This document shows positions 14,840 through 27,200 of a stretch of DNA of 64,000 nucleotides, piece by piece; the first letter of the stretch is position 1, and each line of letters starts with the position of its first letter. Source of the DNA: Aporrectodea caliginosa (taxonomy: Eukaryota; Annelida; Clitellata; Crassiclitellata; Lumbricidae); NCBI GenBank assembly GCA_020284085.1, contig JACEVL010000335.1:1254979-1318978 (forward strand), read 5' to 3'. The notes under the pieces were generated by a model. That model was not told the origin of the DNA and did not search any database. It was given only the letters and a program-made list of their open reading frames with translations. The position numbers and the translations under genes were made by a program.

Positions 14840-15690
14840 GCGTTTTCCGTATCGAGGTTCTTTGAAGTGCGTTTCTTCTGCGTCGACCGTCAGGAGCCTC
14901 GACCGAGCGCCCTCTGACGTATACGACGAAGACGCTTCTTGATAATGACCCAGGCACACGCTACTTCTTTGCCCCTTCCCCATCCCCACCCTCCCTCCCC
15001 CGAGGCGGGGTCTCTCCAATGCTCTACCCTCTGGCGGGGGAAGCGCGAACGCGGCACGAGCCACGCGAGCGGCCGGGGGAAGCTCGGTATCTACCCACGA
15101 TTTAATCCTACCCCGCCGATGGGTGGGGAGAAGGGGAGGGTAGACGTGAGGGGTTGAAAGGGGTAGTGACGTGGGGTGCGGGTGAAGATGGGAGGTCTGT
15201 GGTGGAGCGTTGGAGCGAATCGTTTCAAAGGTAGCGCTCGAAATCTGGCTCGGAGCATGATCCGAGCAAATTTAGGGTTCGTTCGTTCTTTCATGCGGTT
15301 TTTTGCTGCGATCGTTCGTTTGTTTAAACTGTTGTGAAAATTTATTCGAAAGAATAAAATTCAAAGAGAGTCGGAAAATTTTGTTCTTCTTATTTTGTTG
15401 TTTTTATTATTGTTTTGTTTTTTCTGATATCATTTTTATAATTGATGATTATATTATATTTTTTGCCTCGGGTACCTCAGATCCCTCAGGAATTAAAAAA
15501 GTATCCGGAGAAAAAATATGGGACGGATATTTACTACTACTACTACTACTATTCCTTTATTTCACAAACTCGTTGACACAAACGCAACAAGATTACAAAA
15601 TCAACAGTTTAGATATCGATTAGACAAAAATAATAGTCAAATAGATAAGAGGGTTAGGAATGTATTAATGACTGAGACCTATTGCTAAAG
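14840..15690. other. intergenic, G/C-rich then AT-rich, no gene recognised
   Basis: A CG-rich stretch (about 14860-15290) lies upstream of the bHLH gene and could be its promoter-proximal region. AT-rich sequence follows. No coding signal is seen. Confidence 0.45.
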
Positions 15691-15697
15691 AAAATTA

Positions 15698-15889
15698 GTG
15701 TATAGCCAATACACCATAAAGTACTCTAGGTATGAAATTTCGATCATCCCTATCCGGCAGAGTGAAATCATGAGGCCTGGGTCGCAGATTATAATGACGA
15801 GTAATTATTGGTGGAAACAATGAACGTAACACATGGAAATCGTTCCTTATCACTGCCTTTAGTAGACTGGCGTCAGCATCACACACCAT
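15698..15889 (-). mobile_element. LINE C-terminal ORF fragment
   Basis: The minus-strand frame reads RHYNLRPRPHDFTLPDRDDR and ends FIPRVLYGVLAIH before a stop. The NLRPRPHDFTLP block is a hallmark of the extreme C-terminus of CR1/jockey-like LINE proteins. A TTA microsatellite (about 15889-16021) abuts its upstream side. Confidence 0.7.
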
Positions 15890-15934
15890 ATTATTATTAT
15901 TATGATTATGATCATGATTATGATGATGATGATG

Positions 15935-16021
<87 letters not shown>
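15889..16021. repeat. TTA microsatellite
   Basis: About 35 TTA units (about 15930-16021), preceded by interrupted ATTATG/ATGATG units. Ile- or Tyr-homopolymer frames here are artefacts. Confidence 0.95.
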
Positions 16022-16023
<2 letters not shown>

Positions 16024-17029
16024 AGTCAAATTAGACCATGGGGAATATTTCTCATACTTTAAGAAATAGTCTACCATAGAAAAAGACAAGCCAAAAGTTA
16101 TGGTAGCGATCAAATCAAATAGGTCGCCATCTTTGTTGGGACGCGAGTGGAGCGATCTGACTGCTCGGAGAGATCCCAATATAATTTTAGAACGCGCTTT
16201 AAGTAATCTGAAAGAAGAAGGTATGTATTAGAGGGACTTTGGGACTCATCCAGAGTAACATCTAGAGACACCAAGCGATAGGGAGCAAGAGGGATCGAGA
16301 GGGAGAGGGAGGGATGGTGGAGGGACGGGTGGGTCTTCCGGCGTATCCCTGGGTGCGTGTGCCGAGAGCTGTTTAAGGGGCGAAAGGTTTTCGGTTGATG
16401 GGGTCTCGAGAGAGGACACGTCCGTCAGAGAGAGAAAGGTACACACACTTTCCTTCTGTTTGTCCGTCTCTTTGTATGTCTAAGTTTCTGTCAGTCTGTC
16501 TAAACCTGTGTATGTCTGAGCGTCTGGATATACCTGTATATGCCTGTCTTGCTGTCCATCCGTCTGCCCTTCTGTATAATTATGGCTGGCTGTGTGTGTG
16601 TCTGTCTGTATTGTCTGGATATTATGTCTTTATATAATCAGTCAATTTTCGTTTGTTAAAAATAATCTGACAAGTAAGCAACTTATACATTGACAAACTA
16701 AGCTCCTTTTGTTTATCTTCCTATGTGTTGAGGTTTCTTTTCATCTCTGCTTGTCTGTCTGGCTGTCTGTCTGTCTGTCTGTCTGTATGTCTGTCTGTTT
16801 TTCTGTCTGTATACTTTCTTTCATCGTTGGCGCTCGGTTTATCCTTGAAGTTACGAATAGAATCATGATAATAGAAGCCTATGATGAACTCGATGAAGAC
16901 ATGATAATAATATTATATTATATTTGAAACTCTTGGGTTTCTTAGTTGAGAACGAAATGACGATATAAGCGATTGAGAAGAACGGACAGACGCAGGCAGA
17001 GAATTCCCAAATCTAGGACTAGCAACATT

Positions 17030-17340
17030 GTTCTCGGTCATTTGTTAAGTCCATTGCTTCTCTTAGTGTTAGTCCAAGTGTTGTTATGTCCTCATTTATA
17101 ATTTTATTATCTATCCATCGTAATCTTGTTCCGCCTATGCTGCTTTTACCTTCGAATCTTGCATGTAGCGCGTTGTGTGGGATTCTGTCAACTGAACATG
17201 TCCAAAACCATCGGCGTCTTCACTGAACGACTTTGTGTAGCAGAGTTGTTTGGAACTTTGGATACCTAATCTTATGTCATCGTTTCGTACTTTCTGTAGT
17301 CTTGAAATCCCTGAGATCCTGCAGCCAACTCATTTCTGAT
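17030..17340 (-). mobile_element. LINE reverse-transcriptase C-terminal relic (copy 1)
   Basis: This parallels the sequence at 33360-33640 over about 300 bp (shared stretches include CTTAGTGTTAGTCCAAGT and CTGCAGTCTTGAAATCCCTG). The better-preserved copy encodes the RLRWFGHVERM region of a non-LTR reverse transcriptase. This copy is more decayed. Confidence 0.65.
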
Positions 17341-17439
17341 ATATACATGTCATACAGTATAGAGAGCCCATGCATCCAACTCGTTTCACTTTCCACCCAT
17401 GGCAGCGCTGTTCAAACCGTGCTCAGAATTGCATCAGAG

Positions 17440-17655
17440 GCGGTTGCCTGATTTATTATCATTATTATTATGCATCTATTGAGTGCCACTATATCTAATA
17501 ACCAAGAATCAATCGATGTCGCTGAGCAATTGCGAGTGAATAACTTGCTTATGGTCTCTTGCACAGTAACTGCGTGTCTCAGAGGAAGAAGATCGAATCC
17601 GTGCTCTTCCGATTAGAAGGCAAACGCTCTAACCAATCGGCTACTGCATGTGTCC
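17440..17655 (-). mobile_element. tRNA-derived SINE
   Basis: On the minus strand, TAGCCGATTGGTTAGAGCG resembles an A box and GGATTCGATCTTC a B box about 30 bp on. An ATTATTATT tract marks the 3' end near 17455. The layout matches the SINE at 12525-12690. Confidence 0.55.
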
Positions 17656-18004
17656 TGCTGGGACTCAGCCTCTCACATTTGATCCATACAATGCTAACAT
17701 CAGATAAATTTACTAAACCACAAACTCCTTATAATATTTTATATTATTAAACCAGTTCTGATATGACACGTTCAAGACATGGATCACAAATATTAGTTCA
17801 ACCATAGAAAATAATTGTGAACGTTGAACGTTCACATTTATTTTCTGTGGTTGAGCTACTTTTGCACACGTTATTCTAAAGCCACAGTATATGCCACTTC
17901 GACCCTGATCATTTCTCAATGAATCGATGGATTAAGATCCTTCACCCCCGCTGCATGCCCGCTTGAATGGGTTCCACAGTCCACACCCTTTCAAGTCCCT
18001 GTGT

Positions 18005-18125
18005 ACGGCCCGTGCTAGCCCGAGATTAAAATCTCCGAAATAAGCCATCATCGGTATGAGAACCGGAACCCATATTCACAGATGCGCATGGGACGTGTAT
18101 TCTAACCAATGTAGCCAACAAGGTC
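18005..18125 (-). mobile_element. tRNA-like SINE head, diverged
   Basis: The minus strand has GGCTACATTGGTTAGAATAC (A-box-like) and GGGTTCCGGTTCTC (B-box-like). It is diverged and lacks a clear tail. Confidence 0.4.
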
Positions 18126-18129
18126 ATTA

Positions 18130-20980
18130 CAACACGGTCTCGTTATATACAGCGATTCTAATTATGGCTTCCAAAGAAAATGCCATAAATAGTTTTGTAG
18201 ATCTATAGAATGGAGGTGCTGCGTTCATAAGCCACAGTTGCGTCACTTTGGCATGTACATGAACTTTGCTTAGCAGAGACTGTTAACCGTTAACAGATTA
18301 CCAAAGATCTTAGTTAAAAGGAGTACGGATTGAAACCCCGACGAGGGACCATGCATAAGCTATCCCCCAACGTGGAAATTACCGCCATCTGTCGTGCGGA
18401 AAGAGACTTAATCCGCCTGATGGCAGATGTCGCTAATATCTCTCCTGGAATTCATTCGATGGATGGACAGATGGACCGCATGCGCAGATGGTCAGAGACA
18501 TCCAACGCCGGCGGCCGGACTCACCTCGACGGTTTCTGCATAGCGGCACACGAAGGGAGAGACGACTGCTTGCCAGTGGTTTGTGGACATGAAACGGAAC
18601 GCCGTTAGAGCGCCGCGCAGTGTGTACTGTTTGTCTCGCCGGTGGGAAGCCAAACCACGTTTCTGTCGGATATCCTTCTGACCTTTTGACCTCTGGTATT
18701 TGATATGCACACCTAAGCAACGACCATCGACTGAGCATTAATACGAGGCGCTAAATAAGTAATTGGAATTATTCTTCGTACATGTATTTCCTGTCCTGAT
18801 TGCAACTGCTGAAGATCAGACTGTCTGGACTTACCAGAGCGACAGGATACTTTAAGGATTGCCGCACTGTGCTGTGTCAAGAGTCGGAACAATCTTTGCA
18901 CTTAAAAATCTGGAACGACACCCGACCCAACTTTCACAGTACAACATATATAGAAGATTCTCTCTTATCGATCCATAATCCAATTTCCTGGAATAGGTTG
19001 TCTAGCAGCCAAACGACATCAATTCTCAGGTCTGTCTAAGTTGCCTCTTTCCGTAAGATATAAAAGCGTTCTGTTTATTCCTGGTTAAAAGTCTGTCTGT
19101 TTGCGTCCAACGCTATAACTTGGTCGCATTCAACGGCACTTTTCCTGCAAACCCTGAAGACGAGGCCTGACCCTCCAGACAAATTTCCTGCTCCTTATAG
19201 CAATTTTTCATAAATCCTGAGGGATCCTTGATACCTCGGGTAAAAAAAAAAAAAAAAGTAATAACAATAACAACAGCAAAAGCAAGCGACGCTGGACAAG
19301 TTACTCACGCATAATTGTCTGTGATGACGCCTCAGGAAGGCAACGGGAAACGACCTCACGCATCTCATCCTCGGGTAGCGTAAAATGGACCTGCCTTCGG
19401 GCAGATAACTCATCATCATCATACTGATCATAGAACCGTCGAGGCCAAAGAAAAGGTGGTGCCAAAATCGGGAACACCTCTGTTTGTCTGTCATCATCAT
19501 CATCAGCAGCAGCAGCAGCTCCTGACGCCAGCCGTTTGGAGGTGATAGGTACGAATAAATGATCTCCATTGTCAATTATTGTCAGATGTATTGCTCCCCT
19601 TAGTCTGTTAGTGTTAGTCTGACGAGTTTGTCTTGCGAGGCGTTAAATAAATCCATTATTACAGTTACGATTACAATGGCAGTTACAATTAGAGTTACAA
19701 TTATGATTACAGTTAGAATTAGAATTCGCAATTGGAATATTGGACTTTGGAACGGAGTTCCTGAAATATAGACAGATTACCGTTCATTTGCCACTGCATA
19801 GAAGTCCATGGAAGAAGGGTCATAACAACAGAGCCCCATAGCGTTCCGTAATGGGGCGGATTGGGGAGTAGAGGGGAAAGTAAAAATGGAAATTGCGAAG
19901 GGGCGGCAGAGCTCAGAGGAGGGTTGACGACCGCCCACAATGACAGGACCCAGGCAACCCTGCGGTTAAGTTCAAAAACCGCCCACAACCCGCTTTACTG
20001 GCTCCTGTAAAAGTAATGACTAATCGGGTGCAATTTGGAAGAGTAAGGGGAACTTTGCCCACCCCGCTGGTTCAAATTATCTCCCATTGGAGATGCATTC
20101 TCCCCAGACATTTCACTTCTGCACATACATAATGCGCTCCGATCCCAACGGGTTCATTGTTGGTTGGAGCTTGGTTTTGGGACCTTGGGCCCTTGGGGCT
20201 CTCCCTCCAAGGAGAGTATAATTTCCCCTTTCACCAACATGTCCTCTTAGTCTCTTACTGAGTTAGAGTATATACTCCACTGAAGATACATATGCCCCAT
20301 TCATTTCTCTCCCATAGACGATACATATGCCCCATACATTTCGCTTCTGTATATGGGTCTTCTCGATACTGTTTCAGAATTTAGTCTAATATATTGACTT
20401 ATATAGCGCTTTAATAATAATGAACGAGGGTACAATCAATGGTCGCTTCAAGTCAAACCGTATTCAAGCACCGTAGTCCACTGGAAAGGCCATGGGTCGG
20501 AGCCCAATTGGCCCAGAAACCAGATAATATAATCAGTCTATGCCAAGTAAGATACTTCAAAAAGTCGAGTCTTAAGTTTATGCCTCAAAGACAATAAAGA
20601 ATCGATAAAACGCACAGCGGGGAGAGCAGTGAATTCCAAAGATGCGGACTCACTGCAGGCAACACCTCGCAACCCAATACTGTCAAATGCTGTCAAAGGC
20701 TGTCAAAGGATGCCTCTGCGGAAGGGCGCGGAGACGTACGTTAGGGTGGAAAACCAGCGGGTTGAGCGAAGTGAATGCATTTCTGAACCGTGAACAACTG
20801 ACGAAGGTATACGGAGAGCTGAAGCAGTGAAGCTTATTGTAGGTAAATAATATGACGTCGATTCTGATTTTTTTCTTTCATTGCACCAAATTTCTACACC
20901 GCAGCATCGTGTCTTTTCAGTGGTTCGTCCGACCACCTCATGAGAGAACCTCAATTCAGGTCTAAATGGTCTTTTATCGA
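18130..20980. other. intergenic, no gene recognised
   Basis: This holds short unassigned open frames (18330-18608, 18800-19039), a poly-A-like run at 19243-19257, CATCAT trinucleotides near 19420 and 19495, and an L2/SINE-type motif TTATATAGCGC at about 20400. None carries a recognisable protein motif. Confidence 0.5.
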
Positions 20981-20989
20981 AGGACTCTT

Positions 20990-21165
20990 CACGAGCCTTT
21001 TACAAGCAATTTAAAACGGATTCCTTTCGCTAGGGTTGGGCTAGGAACGCCTCTGAATAGGTTCCTCAGAGAGACGTTCTAAGAGACGTTTTATAATAAA
21101 TGAATGGATGGATGGACGGACGGACGGACGGGATGGATAGATGGATGGATCGATGGATGGAATTA
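20990..21165 (+). repeat. L2-type 3' tail plus GGAC/GGAT microsatellite
   Basis: GGGCTAGGAACGCCTCTGAA and a diverged TATAATAAATGAATGG tail resemble the copies at 24640-24745 and 45795-45895. The tail expands into GGAC/GGAT tetranucleotides. Confidence 0.5.
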
Positions 21166-21169
21166 CGTT

Positions 21170-22100
21170 TGCCTCACGCATTTGGCTCCTGTCCGTAAGC
21201 ATTTCCTCTTTTCGCAATATAAAATTCGTGATAAATTATAATTCTTGACACATGAAACTCTAAGTCACTCAGTTGTCAACAATTACATATTTGATATTTT
21301 AGAATAGAAATATTTATAAAACTGCATGAATATTAATTGCTTTGGATATGAATATTCATGAACTACCGTTTCTAATAATGGCAATAAACTAGAGTGCTAA
21401 TCTTCTTATGCTAAACGACTAAGAATGAACACATAAACAGCTAGTCAGTCAGTCAGTCAGTCAGTCGGTCGGTCAGTCAGTCAGAAATTTTTGTACACTT
21501 TGAGTAAAAATCAGGCAACCCTTAACTAAAAAATCCACGTATCTCTGCAAAATTCATGACAGAATTTTCAAGGTTGTTGAAAATTTCTTCTTTTTGGAAA
21601 CTCCTTCTTCGCTGAGCATTTTCGAAATAAATTCTCGACTCGAAAACTCGAAGTCAGGCTGAAAATTTCGAAATGACGAAATTTCAAGACTGTCGAAAAT
21701 TAACGAAGTTGGCGATTCAAGACTCTCAAAAACAGCGCCTGCTCAGAGCAGACACTTTGCGACTTGATTCACTTGAACGCTTTTGTCGTGGTTAAAATTG
21801 TCGAGAAATGCAGCAGGTTTTTCTGTGACTTCCTTTGGGAGGATATTTCCAGCGCAGCTTTTTCATAAAAAGCACAGGACTTCCTCTGATGAGAGCTTCA
21901 TGAAGGACAGTGGACACTGTTATCATTTAGATCAGTTGCAATTAATCGGAGCCAAACCGAATCGTCCAACTGGAGCATTGGTCACGTATAGAACTTTCTG
22001 CACGACGAGACAATTTGTGTCTAAGAGCACTATGTACAAAGTACTTTTTGTAGGGCAGTTCTTCGCAAGCTAGAATCTCCAAACTCATTTCCCTCCAAAC
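21170..22100. other. 3' flank of the MAP7-family gene
   Basis: AT-rich sequence with an AGTC tetranucleotide run (about 21442-21485). Its distal part probably includes the 3' untranslated region of the minus-strand MAP7-family gene. No independent gene is seen; the plus-strand open frame at 21783-22073 has no recognisable feature. Confidence 0.4.
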
Positions 22101-22105
22101 ATTTT

Positions 22106-24277
22106 CTACTTTCTTAGAGACTGCGAAACGGGAAATTCGCCAGCTGACGACACTTTGACGTCATCCTTTGTTGCGTCATCAGTGACGCCATTGTAAGGCA
22201 CACTTGACGTCACCGATGGTTTCACTGCGTCGGACAGCGTCAAGTCCGTTGGTTTAGGCTGTGACGTAGCTATGACACCCGTTGACATTGTCGTGACGCC
22301 TGTTGACGCCACGTTCCACGAAAGTAAGTCTGCTTGCGAGGCGTCCACATCAGTCGAAATGACGCCTGTTGACGTCAGTTTCCCTGACGACATGACGTTT
22401 GACGATGACGTCCAGGCATCTGACAGAGTGACCACTGGCACACTGGCCTCAGCGGTGCCGGCCTTTGACCAATTGGTCTCAAACGTGCTGGCCTCCGTCC
22501 AGATGGCCTCAGAAGTGTTGGCCTCTGGCAAACTGGCCTTTGAAAAGAACTCTCCCTCCGAAAAATTGGCCTCTGATGACGTGACGCCAGATGACGCTGA
22601 GGCAGAAGATTTGAAGTAACTTTCCGGCGTCTTGACGTAGTTTGGCGTCACGACGTCCGCAGGACTTGAGGCATCGGATTCGTCATCGTCGAAGGATGAC
22701 TGATTCATGACGACTGGATGAAGCTTTGACGATGCTTTCGTGACGTCGTCGTGACGCTCCGTTTCGAATTTCTGTTCGTCTGTTGAATCGCCCAAATCTA
22801 TTAATAGATTTCGAGGTTCCTTGACCTCGACCTTGACCTTACCTTGACCCTGGTCTGACCCAGACTTCTGGCCCCAGAGCTCGTCTATTGGTAGACTTGA
22901 AGGCTTGTTGTCACTGGTTACTGTTGCCAAGGGCGCGTCATCTGTGGAGACTGAGATGATCGTTTTGTCCGCGTTGTCAAGAGTTACTGTTGCCAAGGAT
23001 AAGTCATCCGTGGAGACTGAGATGATCTTCTTATCAGCGTTGTTACTGGTTACTGTTGCCAAGGATAAGTCATCTGCAGAGGCCGATGTGATCTTCTTAT
23101 CCGTGTTGTCACTGGTTACTGTTGCCAAGGATAAGTCATCTGCAGAGGCTGAGATGATCTTCTTATCAGCGTTGTCATTGGTTACTGTTGCCAAGGGTAA
23201 GTCACCTGTGGAGGCAGACATGGTCTTCTTGTCACCGGTTACTGTTGCTAAGGATGAACGAGCCGATGTGATGGCTTTGTCTATGGCTGCTGATACGGAT
23301 GAGACTGCTTTGGAGAAAGGGTTCCAGCTCTTCTCTTTCGCTGCTGGCGTCACTGATAAGTCCGTTTCAGTCATATCACTGTTACCTGATAACATTGTTT
23401 CGGTACCTGAGCTCAAGTTCTCATCTTTATCACCGATAGATGTAATTCCGGACAACGATTCCTTATCAGATGTTATTTCGACATCCGCATCGATGCGTTT
23501 GTCACTCGCTGATGATAAGAATGGTTCAGATTTCTCGATAGCAACAAATGATGCTGGCTGCAAAGAGACGTCACCCTCCGCGTTGTCCTTAGCAGCATTT
23601 TTCTTATCAACGTTGCTCTTATCAGTGTTGTTCTTGTCAGAGTTGTCTTTATCAGCATTGCTCTTATCAGTGCTGTCCTTGTTGGAGTTGTCCACATCAG
23701 CGTTGTTCTTGTCGGTGCTGTTCTTATCAATGTTGTCCTTTTCGGTGTTGTTCTTATCAGCGTTTTCCTTATCAGCGTTGCCCTGAGCAGAGTTGTCCTT
23801 TTCCGCGCTGTTCTTATCAGTGGTGCCCTTGCTAGAGTTGCTCACATCAGCGTTGTTCTTATCAGTGCTGTTCTTATCAATGTTGTCCTTTTTTGTGTTG
23901 TTCTTATCAGCGCTTTCCTTATTAGTGGCGTCCTTATCAACGGTGTCTTTATCAACAGTGTCATTACCAGCCATGTCTTTAACAACGGTGTCCTTATCAG
24001 ACATGTCCTTGACCGCTATTCCAAAGGTTGCATGGTCTCGAGGGGAAGGAGTGACTTCATCATCATCAGCAACCATCTCTCCGGATGCGGCAGATGAGGA
24101 TCTGCTCGTTTCAGAAGCTGAGCTGACGACCTGAGAGTCGCTGTCCTTGGCTCCAGGCAGAGGAGATTCTGGTCCTGCGTCTCCAGCTCCAGCAGAATCC
24201 GGCTTCAGATTCTGCTGACCAGCATCAGGCTTCGTCTCATCCTTCGTCTTCACGCGCTTCATTATCAGATCCAACTT
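22106..24277 (-). CDS. MAP7: MAP7-family gene, terminal coding exon
   Basis: The acceptor CTGATTGCAG precedes AAG TTG GAT (Lys-Leu-Asp) and the exon runs 723 codons to TAG at 22108-22106. It finishes the coiled-coil domain (LIMKRVKTK) and then becomes low-complexity: an Asp/Lys/Asn pentapeptide-like region, five 21-residue repeats of the type SASADDLSLATVT, and a Ser/Thr/Ala-rich tail with further degenerate repeats. The long tail is probably disordered. Open frames on the opposite strand are shadows of these repeats. Confidence 0.8.
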   Translation of the reverse strand, partial: KLDLIMKRVKTKDETKPDAGQQNLKPDSAGAGDAGPESPLPGAKDSDSQVVSSASETSRSSSAASGEMVADDDEVTPSPRDHATFGIAVKDMSDKDTVVKDMAGNDTVDKDTVDKDATNKESADKNNTKKDNIDKNSTDKNNADVSNSSKGTTDKNSAEKDNSAQGNADKENADKNNTEKDNIDKNSTDKNNADVDNSNKDSTDKSNADKDNSDKNNTDKSNVDKKNAAKDNAEGDVSLQPASFVAIEKSEPFLSSASDKRIDADVEITSDKESLSGITSIGDKDENLSSGTETMLSGNSDMTETDLSVTPAAKEKSWNPFSKAVSSVSAAIDKAITSARSSLATVTGDKKTMSASTGDLPLATVTNDNADKKIISASADDLSLATVTSDNTDKKITSASADDLSLATVTSNNADKKIISVSTDDLSLATVTLDNADKTIISVSTDDAPLATVTSDNKPSSLPIDELWGQKSGSDQGQGKVKVEVKEPRNLLIDLGDSTDEQKFETERHDDVTKASSKLHPVVMNQSSFDDDESDASSPADVVTPNYVKTPESYFKSSASASSGVTSSEANFSEGEFFSKASLPEANTSEAIWTEASTFETNWSKAGTAEASVPVVTLSDAWTSSSNVMSSGKLTSTGVISTDVDASQADLLSWNVASTGVTTMSTGVIATSQPKPTDLTLSDAVKPSVTSSVPYNGVTDDATKDDVKVSSAGEFPVSQSLRK

Positions 24278-27200
24278 CTGCAATCAGCAAAACTCGATTC
24301 GCATCTGATAACAGTTCATGAACTAAGTTAGCTCTGTAAAAACTGTAGACAATAACTGAGACTGAAGGACCATGTCACTATTCGATTGAGGTGCAAACAC
24401 AAAGGCAGCAATCCAATGTTATGTTATTTTTTTATGGTATTCTACGCTACGACATTATATGTTATATATGCTGTGTTTATGCTATGTTATTTTTATATTA
24501 TGTTAGCCTATGTGATGTTATTCTATGTAAAGTCATTATAGCTCTGTAAAAACTGTAGACAACAACAGAGCTAATGCTATGTTATTTTTTGTTATAGTAT
24601 TCTACGCTATGTGCCTTTGACCAATCAAACTGGGTTTTATAAATCACTCAAGTCTTTTTCTTTTGCCGTGTTTGGGCTGGGAGCGCTTCTGAGTAGATTT
24701 CTTGAAGGGACGCTATATAAATCTCCAGAATGAATGAATAAATGAATGGATGAATAGATTATTATTATTTTATGCCATGTTATGCTGTTGCTTAATGCTA
24801 TGTTATTTGTTTAATTTTAGGTTATTTTCAGTTATTTTATGCTGCATCATATTATACTGTTATTTTATGCTATGTTATTTTTATTTTATTTTATGCTATG
24901 TTGGTTATAGTTATTATGGAATGTTTTTGTATAGTATGATATCTTATAGAATGTTACTTTATGTTATGCTATCTTATGTTATGTTAAGTTGTGTCTATGC
25001 TATGTTTTTATGCTATATCATATTGTACTATGCTATGCTATGGTTTTTATGCTATCATATATCATATTGTGCTATGCTATGCTATGTTTTTTATGCTCTA
25101 TCATATTGTGTTATGTTATGCTATGTTATTTTACATTATTTTTATTTAATTTTATGCTATGTTATTTTATGTTATATTATTTTATGTCACGCTATTTATG
25201 CTGTTGTTTATGCTTTGCTATTTATGCTTAGCTATTTTGTTATGGCAAGTCTTATGCTATTTTATGCTATGTGATTTTTTGTTATGGTATGTTATTTGAT
25301 GCAATATTATTTGGCGTATTATGTTTATTATGTTTCTTATGTTATGACATGTCATGTCATGTTATGTTATTTGACGTTACTCATGTTATTTTGTGTCAGT
25401 TTATGTTACTTCATGTTATACTATGTGAGGTCTTGTTATGTTATGTAATTTTATATTGTGTTATGTTATTTGAAGGAATGTTTTTCTATTGCCATGTCAC
25501 TTACCTTCTTACGAGCCATTCGTTCCTCTTCTTCTTTCTTGGTCTTCTCTAATCGCTCTTTTTCCTTGATCTTCATTTCCTCCTTTAATTTCGCTTCTGC
25601 TAACTCTCTCTGAAACGGAAGTAACACTCCATACAGCTAATGCATTAAGTTTAAATTACATACACGTTCCAAATTCCACTAAACAAAAGATTAGACAATT
25701 AAAAACTGAATACTTATGCAATAAAGTTAAGTATCCAAAGAGCAATTCTCAAATGTTTAGAAGCATCTGATTTTAGAAATTATTTTCTGCTATTCGTTAC
25801 TGTGGCGACATCTACCGAGTCTCAGACGGACGGACGGACGGACGGAAGGACGGACGGACGGACACACACAGACAGACGTATGCTAGTGTATGTTTGCCTT
25901 ACCTCTTTTGCTTCTTGTTCCATTTTCTGTTTCGTCTCTTCCTCCTTGATCCTCGCCTCTTCCTCTTTGATCTTCGCCTCTTCCTCCTCTCTTTTCTGTC
26001 GCTCCTCCCCCTCTCTCTCCGCTTCCTCCGCCCTCTTTTTCTCAGCCTCTATCCTCTCCTGTCGATCCAGTTCTCTCTTCACCTGCATTTCTTTTTCTTT
26101 CTCTGCCTCCTCCTCTCTGCCAAAGTAATAATACTAATTAATAAAAGAAATCCGCAACAATAATGATTAACGACTATTTATGATTTATAACGACGACAAT
26201 CACAGCAACAATTCTGATGTTGACGACGATGCAAGCGATATGAAACTGACAAAGAAGACGAAATAATGATGATGATGATAATGATAATGATTGTCCTGGG
26301 CCATCGTCGTCATTATAATGATGACGACGATGATGATAGCGTTGCCGCTACTGATGATGATGGTGACGATGATGATTACGACGACGAAAACAATAACATT
26401 ATTATGACGTTATAGTTGTCATCACCGATTATGATAATAAGGTTGATGATGGTGGTGTTGCTAAGTTTTCTGAGTTTGAAAAATAGAAATGTTTATATAG
26501 TTTCTGTATATTTATTTTGCAAACTTCATCTCCAATTCTCTGGGACAATCATCATCGTTCTCATTCTTGTCGTTGTTGTCGTCGTCATCGTCTTCGTCAT
26601 CATCATCATCGTCGTCGTCATCACCGTCATCATCGTCATTATCGATCTATCATTTTAAGACCGTCCAACCTGGCTTTGTTTATTTTGGCCAGGTCCTCCT
26701 CTGCCTGTCGTTTCGCTTTTTCCCTCGCTAGGCGGCGCAACTCGAGCATTTTCGTCTTGTAGTCGTCCGAACACGTGTCATCTTTGCCCCCTGCTTGACC
26801 TTTTGCATCTTTGACCTCCTTAGTAGCCGGCTTCACCTCTTTTGGTGCCTTGGCCTCTTTTGGCGCCTTGACCTCTTTTGGTGCCTTGACCTCCTTTGGT
26901 GGCTTGAGCTCCTTAGCCGGTGGCTTGACCTCCTTAGCCGGCTTGACCTCCTTTTGTGCCTTGACCTCTTTTGGTGGTTTGACCTCCTTTGCTGGCTTGA
27001 CCTCTTTCGGTGGTCTAACCTCTTTTGGCGACTTGACCTCCTTTAGAGGTTTGACATCTTTTGGGGGCTTGGCCTGTTTGGGCTGTTGCTTGACCTCTGT
27101 GACTTGCTTTGGCGGAGGGGCATTCAAAGTGATGAGCGGTAATTTCAAGGAGTTTCCTGTTGGAACCTGGAGCCAAGATAACAAAACAAATAGGGATACT

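Noticed and set aside
22905..24134. Plus-strand Leu/Ser/Val-rich open frames of 293 and 113 codons
   Set aside because: They are antisense to the repetitive last exon of the MAP7-family gene, which is supported by splice sites and phase-linked upstream exons.
24750..25552. Tyr/Cys/Met-rich 174-codon open frame, superficially like a membrane protein
   Set aside because: It is a translation of the ATGTTATTTT satellite.
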